IMG/VR virus record: IMGVR_UViG_3300035126_000263
Span: 1-54,876 of that record
From: a virus
Length of the DNA: 54,876 nucleotides
Direction: 5' to 3' (one strand)
Made by a program: the position numbers and the translations under genes. The notes under the pieces are model-generated. The model was not told where the DNA came from. It saw nothing but the letters and a program-made list of their open reading frames with translations, and did not search any database. Below are positions 49,569 through 54,876 of this stretch, piece after piece (within the stretch, counting starts at the first letter, position 1; each line of letters begins with the position of its first letter).

Positions 49569-49648
49569 TTTCTCGTTGTTGTTTCTACTATGAAGCAGGC
49601 TACTACTATGCTCCATGCTAAGATCATTGCCATTACTTGGTCATTCAT
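49565..49648 (-). CDS. Possible tiny membrane peptide (27 aa)
   Basis: MNDQVMAMILAWSIVVACFI followed by VETTTRK, a single membrane helix with a basic end. Linked to both neighbours by ATGA overlaps (49645-49648 and 49565-49568), the only strong evidence that it is real. Confidence 0.45.
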   Translation of the reverse strand: MNDQVMAMILAWSIVVACFIVETTTRK

Positions 49649-49848
49649 AGTAGTTCTATTTTATCTGCCCATAGCCACATTGAATCATCTTCCCAGTAGC
49701 GTTCATTTGGTTCTACGCGACTCGTTCCCTTTGCATCTGGGTAGTTTTCTTTGATGTATTTTAGCATGGCTTTATGAGTTTTAAATGCAGCTTCTGGTAG
49801 GTCATTGCTGCATCCTTGTAGTCCGCTTGAGAGTATGTAGATTTTCAT
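49645..49848 (-). CDS. Small hypothetical protein (67 aa)
   Basis: MKIYILSSGLQGCSNDLPEA..., then FKTHKAMLKYIKENYPDAKG and YWEDDSMWLWADKIELL. Alpha/beta. The start overlaps the deaminase stop (ATGA at 49845-49848). Function unknown. Confidence 0.65.
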   Translation of the reverse strand: MKIYILSSGLQGCSNDLPEAAFKTHKAMLKYIKENYPDAKGTSRVEPNERYWEDDSMWLWADKIELL

Positions 49849-50357
49849 ATGCCGAGCAGTTTTTCTCCGTCATAAAAGGTTCCTCGGTATGTTACACGAT
49901 TTCCTTCTTTGACTACGAATACGGATGGTTTAGTTGAGTGATCCCAGTAGGAAGTTTTTGGTTCTCTTTCAAATTGAACTATTGTGACTCCCATTTTTTC
50001 TGCTATCTCTAAGGCTATTGGATCGGATTTGTAGATTTCTTTGTAGATAACTTTTTTTATCTTATAGGCGGCTATGGTCTTTAGGCAGTCTCTACATGGG
50101 AGTAGGGTGGATACCAGTGTCTTTCCTTCGCCCGGACTGGTGTATCTGAGAGCATTCTGCTCTGCGTGGATTACGAACTTTGATCTCTCTTCTCTTGATG
50201 ACCAGTCTTCTTCTACACCTTGAGGGAATCCATTATACCCTACTGAGGCTATGGAGTTGTCTTCTCTGAGGATTACCGCGCCGACTTTATGCCACGGGTC
50301 TTTTGACTTCTTAGCCACTACCTCGGCTATGCTCATTGCATACTCATCCCAACTCAT
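49845..50357 (-). CDS. Deoxycytidylate (dCMP) deaminase
   Basis: 170 residues. Zinc deaminase motifs HAEQNA (His64, Glu66) and LPCRDC (Cys88, Cys91), with GAVILREDNSI and YNGFPQG as in ComE/dCMP deaminases. Converts dCMP to dUMP, feeding dTTP synthesis or altering the pool for modified bases. There is a C-terminal extension of about 35 residues (SVFVVKEGNRVTYRGTFYDG) beyond the core. It is one of few genes here with a purine-rich, SD-like upstream stretch (AAAGGAGAGAAAGGT). No thymidylate synthase or hydroxymethylase was seen in the window. Confidence 0.93.
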   Translation of the reverse strand: MSWDEYAMSIAEVVAKKSKDPWHKVGAVILREDNSIASVGYNGFPQGVEEDWSSREERSKFVIHAEQNALRYTSPGEGKTLVSTLLPCRDCLKTIAAYKIKKVIYKEIYKSDPIALEIAEKMGVTIVQFEREPKTSYWDHSTKPSVFVVKEGNRVTYRGTFYDGEKLLGI

Positions 50358-50467
50358 ACCTTTCTCTCCTTTATGTGTGCGACAAATTGCGTTTTATCGA
50401 GCGTTTCCCTACTGAGCATTTTTAAAATCCCTACGTATGTGTGCGACATTTTTTCGTCCCAGTTCAT
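50354..50467 (-). CDS. Small hypothetical protein (37 aa)
   Basis: MNWDEKMSHTYVGILKMLSR..., then ETLDKTQFVAHIKERKV. ATGA overlaps at both ends (50464-50467, 50354-50357). An internal ATG at 50449 is also possible. Confidence 0.5.
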   Translation of the reverse strand: MNWDEKMSHTYVGILKMLSRETLDKTQFVAHIKERKV

Positions 50468-50670
50468 CTTAATTTTCTCAATACTTCTTTTGCGTAGTCT
50501 GATAGATGTCTCGCGGACAATCCAGAGTGTGCTATGTATACAAGTGCAGCTATTGCTTCTTCTCGTTCACGCTCCAATTGACGTGCGTGTCTCCATATAA
50601 TCGGATGAGATAATCTTGCCGCGCTTCCAAGCTGATCTTCAATATGGTCTGTTTCTGGTGTATCGCTCAT
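50464..50670 (-). CDS. Small conserved-type phage protein (68 aa)
   Basis: The start at 50670 overlaps the glycosyltransferase stop (ATGA). MSDTPETDHIEDQLGSAARL..., then WRHARQLEREREEAIAALVY. The TP-TD start plus ARQLERER helix is a frequent small phage protein type of unknown function. Confidence 0.65.
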   Translation of the reverse strand: MSDTPETDHIEDQLGSAARLSHPIIWRHARQLEREREEAIAALVYIAHSGLSARHLSDYAKEVLRKLR

Positions 50671-51785
50671 GGATAGTATCTGTTCATTGCTTCGATGTCG
50701 TTTCCTTTGGCATACCACCCGTCTCCAGTGTAAACATCCATGACATCTGAGAAATATTTCTCATACATGGGTGCTACCCGCTCCAAGATGAAGTTCTTGC
50801 CGAATCTGTGGCAGTCGTATGGGCAGATTCGGTCTATGTTATTGATCGCATCTACGTAGTCACCCATAGTCCGGCAGCGGAATCCTGTTATCCCGTGCAG
50901 ATTATTCTCGGTAAAACTACCCCAGTCAGAGGTAATTGTTGGAGTGCCAGAGAGTAGGTTTTCTATTTGGACTCCACCGAATGGTTCTACATACTGACTT
51001 GGTAGAAAGGATGCTTTAGCCCTCGACATGAGCCTCTTTCTGGTAGGAACATCGGCGTATCCTACATAGTGAACATGGTCTGGGAGTTTATAACCTTCCT
51101 CTTTTTGGCCTGCGATGACTAGTTTAACCCCTGCTCGGTAGGTAGCTTCAATGGCAATATCTACACCTTTTCCAGAGTATACCCTACCAAGATAAAGAAA
51201 GTAATCTTCTTTCTGGCCACAGAAGTCGAAGTCTTCTTTATCGAAGTAGTTTGGGATTACCACAGCATAGTTATCTTGCTGGCAATTTCCTACTGCCTGC
51301 ATTCCACAGAACGCATGGTAGATTGCGTAGGATTCAAATACTTTCCACCGCGCCCAATGTCCACCTGCATATCCAATACCCGGCTCAACTGTGATTAGGT
51401 CTGGATGCGCGTCACAGATTGGACGAACGCCACTGCCCCAAAATGGGAGAATAAAGTCGTTCTTTTGCTTACGCTGCCCGATTGCCTTAATCGCGTTTCG
51501 GTAGAAGGTTTGGTAGGCATGGTCATTCGTATCAAATTTAAAGAATGTTTTCCTCCAGTCATGTGATCCATAGCTTTTGTTGAAGTCATCGTTGGTTAGG
51601 ACAGGGACGTGTTCTGTGCAGATTAAGTCTGAATCTTCGTGTCCGTAGTGGATTACTTCATGGCCGCGCTGGGTCATCATTTTTGAAAATTTCAAAATTT
51701 TTTGTGTGTAAGCACACGCATTAAATTCTTTACTTGTAACAGTATGCGGAATCCCAAGAGCATGAAATCTAAATTTGTTATTCAT
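50667..51785 (-). CDS. GT4-type glycosyltransferase
   Basis: 372 residues with a GT-B fold. The C-terminal domain has YLGRVYSGKGVDIAIEATYR, VHYVGYADVPTRKRLMSRAK and YVEPFGGVQIENLLSGTPTI, the nucleotide-sugar binding and E-x7-E region of GT4 enzymes. The N-terminal domain (residues 1-165) is less typical, with GIPHTVTSKEFNACAYTQKI. It may glycosylate phage DNA, virion or host surface. Placed with a dCMP deaminase in the early operon, so DNA-base decoration is conceivable but unproven. Confidence 0.88.
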   Translation of the reverse strand: MNNKFRFHALGIPHTVTSKEFNACAYTQKILKFSKMMTQRGHEVIHYGHEDSDLICTEHVPVLTNDDFNKSYGSHDWRKTFFKFDTNDHAYQTFYRNAIKAIGQRKQKNDFILPFWGSGVRPICDAHPDLITVEPGIGYAGGHWARWKVFESYAIYHAFCGMQAVGNCQQDNYAVVIPNYFDKEDFDFCGQKEDYFLYLGRVYSGKGVDIAIEATYRAGVKLVIAGQKEEGYKLPDHVHYVGYADVPTRKRLMSRAKASFLPSQYVEPFGGVQIENLLSGTPTITSDWGSFTENNLHGITGFRCRTMGDYVDAINNIDRICPYDCHRFGKNFILERVAPMYEKYFSDVMDVYTGDGWYAKGNDIEAMNRYYP

Positions 51786-52566
51786 TATTTTTTATGTAGT
51801 AAAATTCATTTGGCTTTGTTTTGATGCGGTATAGTATAGTAGTATGTGAAACGCCATAATAATCAGCTGCTTCTGCTATACTATTAAATATTCCATTTGT
51901 AGTTGATACTGGCTTACAACGAAAAGAACTTGCCTTTTTCATTTTATCACGAGTTTCTTTAGATTTTTTTTTACCTAACATAGAGCGACTAATCTTGTCA
52001 CGTTGTTCATTAGGCATTTTTATCCCTTTTCTGACTTCACTCATTTTAGCACGATGAGAGTCAGAAAATTTCATACCTATTCTAACGGCACTCATTTTTG
52101 CGCGTGTTTCAGCGGTATGTTTTCGCCCAGTTAGTATCTTAATTAACTTTTTACGATTTTCATCAGACATTTTTCTACCAGTAACAGCTATTCTCATTTT
52201 CTCTCGTGTTATGTCTGATACAATGATACCTTTTCTAATTTCAGACGACATTTTCCTACAAAAATCAAAACGTCTTGAGTTAATACGAACCTCTCCTAAT
52301 CTCGACATGGCAACACAAGCTCTCTGCATACGACGATAATTGATATTCTTAATACCATAGCGGTATAAATAAATTTTTGCTAATAACTTATGTGCTAAAA
52401 AATGTTGTCTTCCTGTTAATATTACAGTCCTATTATTACGTCCGAAAATACTAATAGGAAATACATGATGGGATTCAGTGTATTCATTGCTTGAATGAAC
52501 AGCATTTTTTATCAGAGCAATATACCACTGACAATATTTTCGCCAACGATGGTAGTTTGTTTTCAT
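51778..52566 (-). CDS. HNH homing-type endonuclease with NUMOD3 repeats
   Basis: 262 residues. The HNH core is ESHHVFPISIFG...QHFLAHKLL. Four to five NUMOD3-like units follow (GRKMSDENRKKL, GRKHTAETRAKM, GMKFSDSHRAKM, GIKMPNEQRDKI), then a NUMOD1/IENR1 HTH (GIFNSIAEAADYYGVSHTTI). No intron is visible, so it is a free-standing homing nuclease. It is AT-rich against its neighbours and has its own strong promoter with a hairpin at the start site, all signs of a recently inserted mobile gene. It overlaps the glycosyltransferase start by 8 nt. Confidence 0.9.
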   Translation of the reverse strand: MKTNYHRWRKYCQWYIALIKNAVHSSNEYTESHHVFPISIFGRNNRTVILTGRQHFLAHKLLAKIYLYRYGIKNINYRRMQRACVAMSRLGEVRINSRRFDFCRKMSSEIRKGIIVSDITREKMRIAVTGRKMSDENRKKLIKILTGRKHTAETRAKMSAVRIGMKFSDSHRAKMSEVRKGIKMPNEQRDKISRSMLGKKKSKETRDKMKKASSFRCKPVSTTNGIFNSIAEAADYYGVSHTTILYRIKTKPNEFYYIKNNE

Positions 52567-52573
52567 AATTTCA

Positions 52574-52626
52574 AAACCATAAAATATGGTTTACTAAATT
52601 TTACTACCTTCTTGGTTTAATGTCAA
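52574..52626 (-). promoter_or_regulatory. Promoter and operator-like hairpin of the homing endonuclease gene
   Basis: TTGACA (52626-52621), a 17-bp spacer, TAAAAT (52603-52598), the best promoter match in the window. At the predicted start lies a perfect inverted repeat AAACCATA-AAA-TATGGTTT (52574-52592), possibly an operator or a translation-blocking hairpin. A TTATCG palindrome lies 23 bp upstream of the -35 box. Confidence 0.7.
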
Positions 52627-52649
52627 GCCCAAGGCAATGGAATCTAAAT

Positions 52650-52665
52650 TTATCGTTAACGATAC
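52650..52665. promoter_or_regulatory. 16-bp palindrome copy 18 (TTATCG-TTAA-CGATAC)
   Basis: Begins on the base after the stop codon of the minus gene ending at 52666 and lies 23 bp upstream of the homing endonuclease promoter. Confidence 0.75.
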
Positions 52666-52872
52666 TCATGGTTTTTTGAACTGAATTTCATCTAACATAT
52701 CTGATGGGTCTTCATCTCCATTTGCCATATATTCAATCCATCTTGCGGGGTTAATTGTAGCGGTGTGAGTCCAGCCATCACTTGTTAAGTTTTCTTCGTG
52801 CGCTTCATCTACTGTTAAGCACAATATCTTACCTTCTTTAGCATAGATAAAAAGGAATTGTGGGATACTCAT
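52666..52872 (-). CDS. Small hypothetical protein (68 aa)
   Basis: The start at 52872 overlaps the stop of the NrdR-like gene (ATGA at 52869-52872); the frame is open to 52899 but less likely used. MSIPQFLFIYAKEGKILCLT..., then GWTHTATINPARWIEYMANG. Alpha/beta, function unknown. Confidence 0.65.
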   Translation of the reverse strand: MSIPQFLFIYAKEGKILCLTVDEAHEENLTSDGWTHTATINPARWIEYMANGDEDPSDMLDEIQFKKP

Positions 52873-53126
52873 AGGTCTAATAATATCTTTCTCGCCCATG
52901 CAGGCGTGTTGTCATCTACTGATATTGTCCAGTTACCATTTGCAGATTGGCTCATAGACAGAGGTTGAATAAACTTTCTTTCGTAAACTCCTTTTTTAAG
53001 TTGAACGATTACTTCGTTGGTAGTGAATCTTTCTCCACACTCACAAGCTCTTCTCCTCCTTACTCCTGCCTCTTTCTTCCTACTGTCTATTACTGATGTT
53101 GCTTTATTGCACTTAGGACAATTCAT
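52869..53126 (-). CDS. NrdR-like zinc-ribbon protein (85 aa)
   Basis: MNCPKCNKATSVIDSRKKEA followed by RRRRACECGERFTTNEVIV matches the zinc ribbon of the NrdR regulator (CPxC...V-DSR...RRRR-C..C..RF.T.E). The ATP-cone that follows in true NrdR is absent, so only the DNA-binding finger is kept. It may regulate host ribonucleotide reductase promoters or phage genes. Confidence 0.8.
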   Translation of the reverse strand: MNCPKCNKATSVIDSRKKEAGVRRRRACECGERFTTNEVIVQLKKGVYERKFIQPLSMSQSANGNWTISVDDNTPAWARKILLDL

Positions 53127-53287
53127 TTCTTTTCTTGTCCAGTAAGCGTGTATCGCTTCATGCCACGCTTCTTGAAGAAGTCTTCACAGGCTTTAGCAAT
53201 CTGCTTGGAGTTGAGTGGATACTTCCACCCTACTCTGGCATCATCTTGGTCAACATTTCCCTCTGTATCTTTGCCATTTACTTTCAT
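53123..53287 (-). CDS. Small basic protein (54 aa)
   Basis: The start at 53287 overlaps the previous stop (ATGA). MKVNGKDTEGNVDQDDARVG..., then KQIAKACEDFFKKRGMKRYT. Helical and basic at the end, perhaps nucleic-acid binding. Confidence 0.6.
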   Translation of the reverse strand: MKVNGKDTEGNVDQDDARVGWKYPLNSKQIAKACEDFFKKRGMKRYTLTGQEKK

Positions 53288-53526
53288 TTCATTGACTTGC
53301 TTCCTCGGCACTTCCAGCGTTTCCGACTCAAGTTGTTTGGACTATTCGGGTCACTCTTCCAGTCGCCCTTGATCTTAGCTGACCTCGCACAATATGAATC
53401 ACCACGCTTGCTGCCCGGATCAACATTTGCTCCTTTTTGGCCGTAAGAAACCTTGCGGGTTCTTCCAGTCTTTGCATTTTTTACTATTTTAACTGACGCT
53501 TTGCCAGTTGCGGGTTTTGATTTCAT
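53284..53526 (-). CDS. Small basic protein, DUF6321-like (80 aa)
   Basis: MKSKPATGKASVKIVKNAKT..., then YCARSAKIKGDWKSDPNSPN followed by NLSRKRWKCRGSKS. The GD-YCARSA...DPNSPN-LSRK-W-C signature is a small phage domain of unknown function (resembling DUF6321). Rich in K, R and S; two cysteines at the end may bind metal. Confidence 0.75.
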   Translation of the reverse strand: MKSKPATGKASVKIVKNAKTGRTRKVSYGQKGANVDPGSKRGDSYCARSAKIKGDWKSDPNSPNNLSRKRWKCRGSKSMK

Positions 53527-53678
53527 TTCTTCTTTGCAGTTTTAGCTGATTGCTTGAACGCTTTGGCAGTTGGTGCGCCTTTGCTTCCAACCTTCCTCAT
53601 CTTCTCGCCACTACCAGCGGCGATGCGTTTGCGTTTAGCGTGAATTGCGGCATAAAGCCCTTTTGGTTGTTTAGTCAT
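53523..53678 (-). CDS. Lysine-rich small protein (51 aa)
   Basis: MTKQPKGLYAAIHAKRKRIA..., then AGSGEKMRKVGSKGAPTAKA and FKQSAKTAKKK. The GLYA-IHAKRKRI-GSGEKMR-GSKGAPT pattern is a recurrent small basic phage protein often found in pairs with DUF6321- and DUF6496-like proteins, as here. Likely a DNA-binding or packaged protein. Confidence 0.75.
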   Translation of the reverse strand: MTKQPKGLYAAIHAKRKRIAAGSGEKMRKVGSKGAPTAKAFKQSAKTAKKK

Positions 53679-53702
53679 ATTTGTATTGCTTTGTTAAAAA
53701 CG

Positions 53703-54263
53703 ATGGCTATGATTGATTACATGAAAAATAAAAACTGCTCACACTGCGAAAAAGAATTTACTCCTCGTCGTAATTCCCAAAAATTTTGTTCTCATAGATG
53801 CGTTGCATTTGATGTCGCAAAACGTTTTGGAAAACAAAGAGGAGAGAAAAAAAGAAATGGAATAACAAAAATTTGCAAGATTTGCTCCACATCTTTTTAT
53901 GTTCCTAAATATAGAATTCCTACAGCCCTTTATTGCTCTCGCAGATGCACATCTATTGCCAATCCTGAAAATACAAAAAAAGCAAGAGATGTCAGTCCAC
54001 TTATGGCAAGGGCTGGCAAGTGCGCTCCAAGAATATACAATTACATCACCATTAATGGCGAAAGAATTAGAGAACACAGGCATATCATGCAATGTTATCT
54101 TGGAAGAAAACTTGAAACATGGGAACACGTGCATCATATAAATGGAAACGGACTTGATAATAGAATAGAAAATCTACAAGTTTTGAGTAATTCTGAACAT
54201 CAAAAATTAGAATTGAGTTTAGTTACTTCTTCTTTGGAACTCCAGAAGAGCGAAGAGCAATAG
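53703..54263 (+). CDS. HNH homing-type endonuclease inserted against the operon
   Basis: 186 residues from the ATG at 53703; the frame upstream to 53550 crosses a minus gene and is rejected. Two zinc-knuckle modules (CSHCEKEFTPRRNSQKFCSH and CKICSTSFYVPK...CSRRC) are followed by the HNH core EHRHIMQCYLGRKLETWEHV with HHINGNGLDNRIENLQVLSN. It is the only plus-strand gene inside this minus operon, AT-rich, and its last 41 nt overlap the Lys-rich gene at 54223, which suggests insertion of a mobile nuclease. Confidence 0.88.
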   Translation: MAMIDYMKNKNCSHCEKEFTPRRNSQKFCSHRCVAFDVAKRFGKQRGEKKRNGITKICKICSTSFYVPKYRIPTALYCSRRCTSIANPENTKKARDVSPLMARAGKCAPRIYNYITINGERIREHRHIMQCYLGRKLETWEHVHHINGNGLDNRIENLQVLSNSEHQKLELSLVTSSLELQKSEEQ

Positions 54264-54408
54264 CCAATGCCTGTTTACGGCTCTTAGCCATAGGTGCTTT
54301 CTTCGGGCCTTTTGGGTCAATACCAGCCTTCAGTTTGCCAGCTTTGTATTCACGCATTGTTTTTGCCACTTTTGCGGCCTTACCTGCTTTTGTTGTTGGT
54401 TTTTTCAT
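54223..54408 (-). CDS. Lysine-rich small protein, DUF6496-like (61 aa)
   Basis: MKKPTTKAGKAAKVAKTMRE..., then YKAGKLKAGIDPKGPKKAPM and KSRKQALAIALRSSGV. The V-K-M-EYKAGKL...KSRKQAIAIAL signature marks a small basic phage protein family resembling DUF6496. The start overlaps the resolvase stop (ATGA at 54405-54408). Confidence 0.8.
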   Translation of the reverse strand: MKKPTTKAGKAAKVAKTMREYKAGKLKAGIDPKGPKKAPMAKSRKQALAIALRSSGVPKKK

Positions 54409-54734
54409 AATGATTCCATCCCATCTCTGAGAAGTTTAAAAAATGTATCTGATGACATCGTGACTTTCCAAGGTTTATTATTCTTCTTTGAAGCCACGGC
54501 CCACGCGATGCCTTTAGCATCCCGCTCGGCCTGCTCGCAAGCCTTATCTAAATTTAAGTTCTGAACGTGCTTCACCTCAAAGTGGAGTTTACCTTTCAGT
54601 TCTTCGCAGACTACATCCGGTGAGTCTTGACCACCCGCGAATTGCTGTCCACGTTTAGCATTGAATCCTTGGGCGCGGAGTTCATCTCGCCACTGACGCT
54701 CGGCTCTTGCTCCTTTTGCTCTTGAGTTAATCAT
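54405..54734 (-). CDS. Holliday-junction-resolvase-like PDDEXK nuclease
   Basis: 109 residues. AKGARAERQWRDELRAQGFN at the N-terminus, GGQDSPDVVCEE with the catalytic Asp, and FEVKHVQNLNL with the E-x-K, the core of Hjc-like or VRR-type nucleases. Compact size fits a resolvase that trims replication or packaging intermediates. The start overlaps the stop of the coiled-coil gene that crosses the contig join (ATGA at 54731-54734). Confidence 0.85.
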   Translation of the reverse strand: MINSRAKGARAERQWRDELRAQGFNAKRGQQFAGGQDSPDVVCEELKGKLHFEVKHVQNLNLDKACEQAERDAKGIAWAVASKKNNKPWKVTMSSDTFFKLLRDGMESL

Positions 54735-54876
54735 TTCGCGCCCTCCAATGCCTTTTTTGCTTCATTTCGCGCCCAGTTCCCTATGTTGTCAAAATGACTT
54801 GCGTTTGCAATTTCGCTTAAAACTTCCCGCGCATCAATGAGCTGTTGCGCGAATTTTTGATTTATGTGCGCGTTTA
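54731..54876 (-). CDS. 3' part of the coiled-coil protein that crosses the join
   Basis: Continues the gene of 1-587: reading leftwards from the contig end the frame is open (…IGNWARNEAKKALEGAK) to TGA at 54731-54733. With the repeat collapsed the full gene is 606 nt. Its stop overlaps the resolvase ATG. Confidence 0.8.
   Translation of the reverse strand, partial: NAHINQKFAQQLIDAREVLSEIANASHFDNIGNWARNEAKKALEGAK
54750..54876. repeat. Terminal direct repeat, right copy (assembly overlap)
   Basis: Identical to 1-127; see the left copy. Confidence 0.93.

Noticed and set aside
1-54876. CRISPR array, tRNA, rRNA, integrase, RNA polymerase
   Set aside because: No regularly spaced repeats with unique spacers, no cloverleaf sequences and no matching protein motifs were found by eye; a tRNAscan or HMM search would be more sensitive.

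Overview
The window is a complete (circularly assembled) genome of a tailed dsDNA phage, about 54.75 kb of unique sequence. Bases 1-127 are repeated exactly at 54750-54876. A 201-residue minus-strand gene is intact only when the ends are joined through that repeat, so the contig is circular (or circularly permuted) and is cut inside an operon. There is no sheath, baseplate or tape-measure gene. The portal, scaffold, capsid, head-tail adaptor, nozzle-like tail protein and very large internal virion proteins point to a podovirus-like particle. No integrase, tRNA, RNA polymerase or DNA polymerase was recognised. The host is unknown. Two lipoprotein genes in the lysis region suggest a Gram-negative envelope. 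Promoters look sigma70-like (TTGACA with a -10 box 16-17 bp away), while most plus-strand genes lack a Shine-Dalgarno sequence and start in an A/T- or A/C-rich context ending AATTATG.

Layout. (1) A long minus-strand operon with many ATGA/TAATG overlaps starts near 3.3 kb, crosses the join and ends at 48.87 kb. It carries a replication initiator-like protein with iteron-like repeats inside its gene, a DnaB-type helicase, a resolvase-like nuclease, Lys-rich small proteins, an NrdR-like zinc protein, a glycosyltransferase, a dCMP deaminase and two HNH homing-type endonucleases. (2) At 3.7 kb two divergent promoters share a palindrome and drive an XRE-type regulator (plus) and a 122-residue protein (minus); both mRNAs look leaderless. 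(3) The large terminase (4.8-6.7 kb) is on the minus strand. (4) A 36-kb plus-strand block (6.7-42.6 kb) holds portal, scaffold, capsid, about 12 kb of tail-fibre and adhesin genes with the lysis genes among them, tail/adaptor genes, a 1972-residue virion protein, then a recombination block (RecB-like nuclease, SSB-like protein). (5) From 42.7 to 47.9 kb come an SF2 helicase operon (minus), a small-terminase-like gene (plus) and ten small minus-strand genes. (6) About 1 kb of structured non-coding DNA lies at 47.85-48.87 kb.

Most interesting non-coding signals. (a) Eighteen copies of a 16-bp palindrome, TTATCGKWWMCGATAA, are spread over the whole genome; several abut stop codons exactly, lie 5-6 nt before start codons, or sit just upstream of TTGACA promoters. 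(b) Nine exact, same-strand copies of TGTGGAGGG lie within 1.5 kb around the small-terminase-like gene. (c) Two tandem double-hairpin repeats with compensating changes lie at 48.1-48.2 kb. (d) A strongly structured leader precedes the capsid gene. These suggest an undescribed genome-wide regulatory or partition-like system and a possible packaging or recombination site. Both readings are inference from sequence pattern only.
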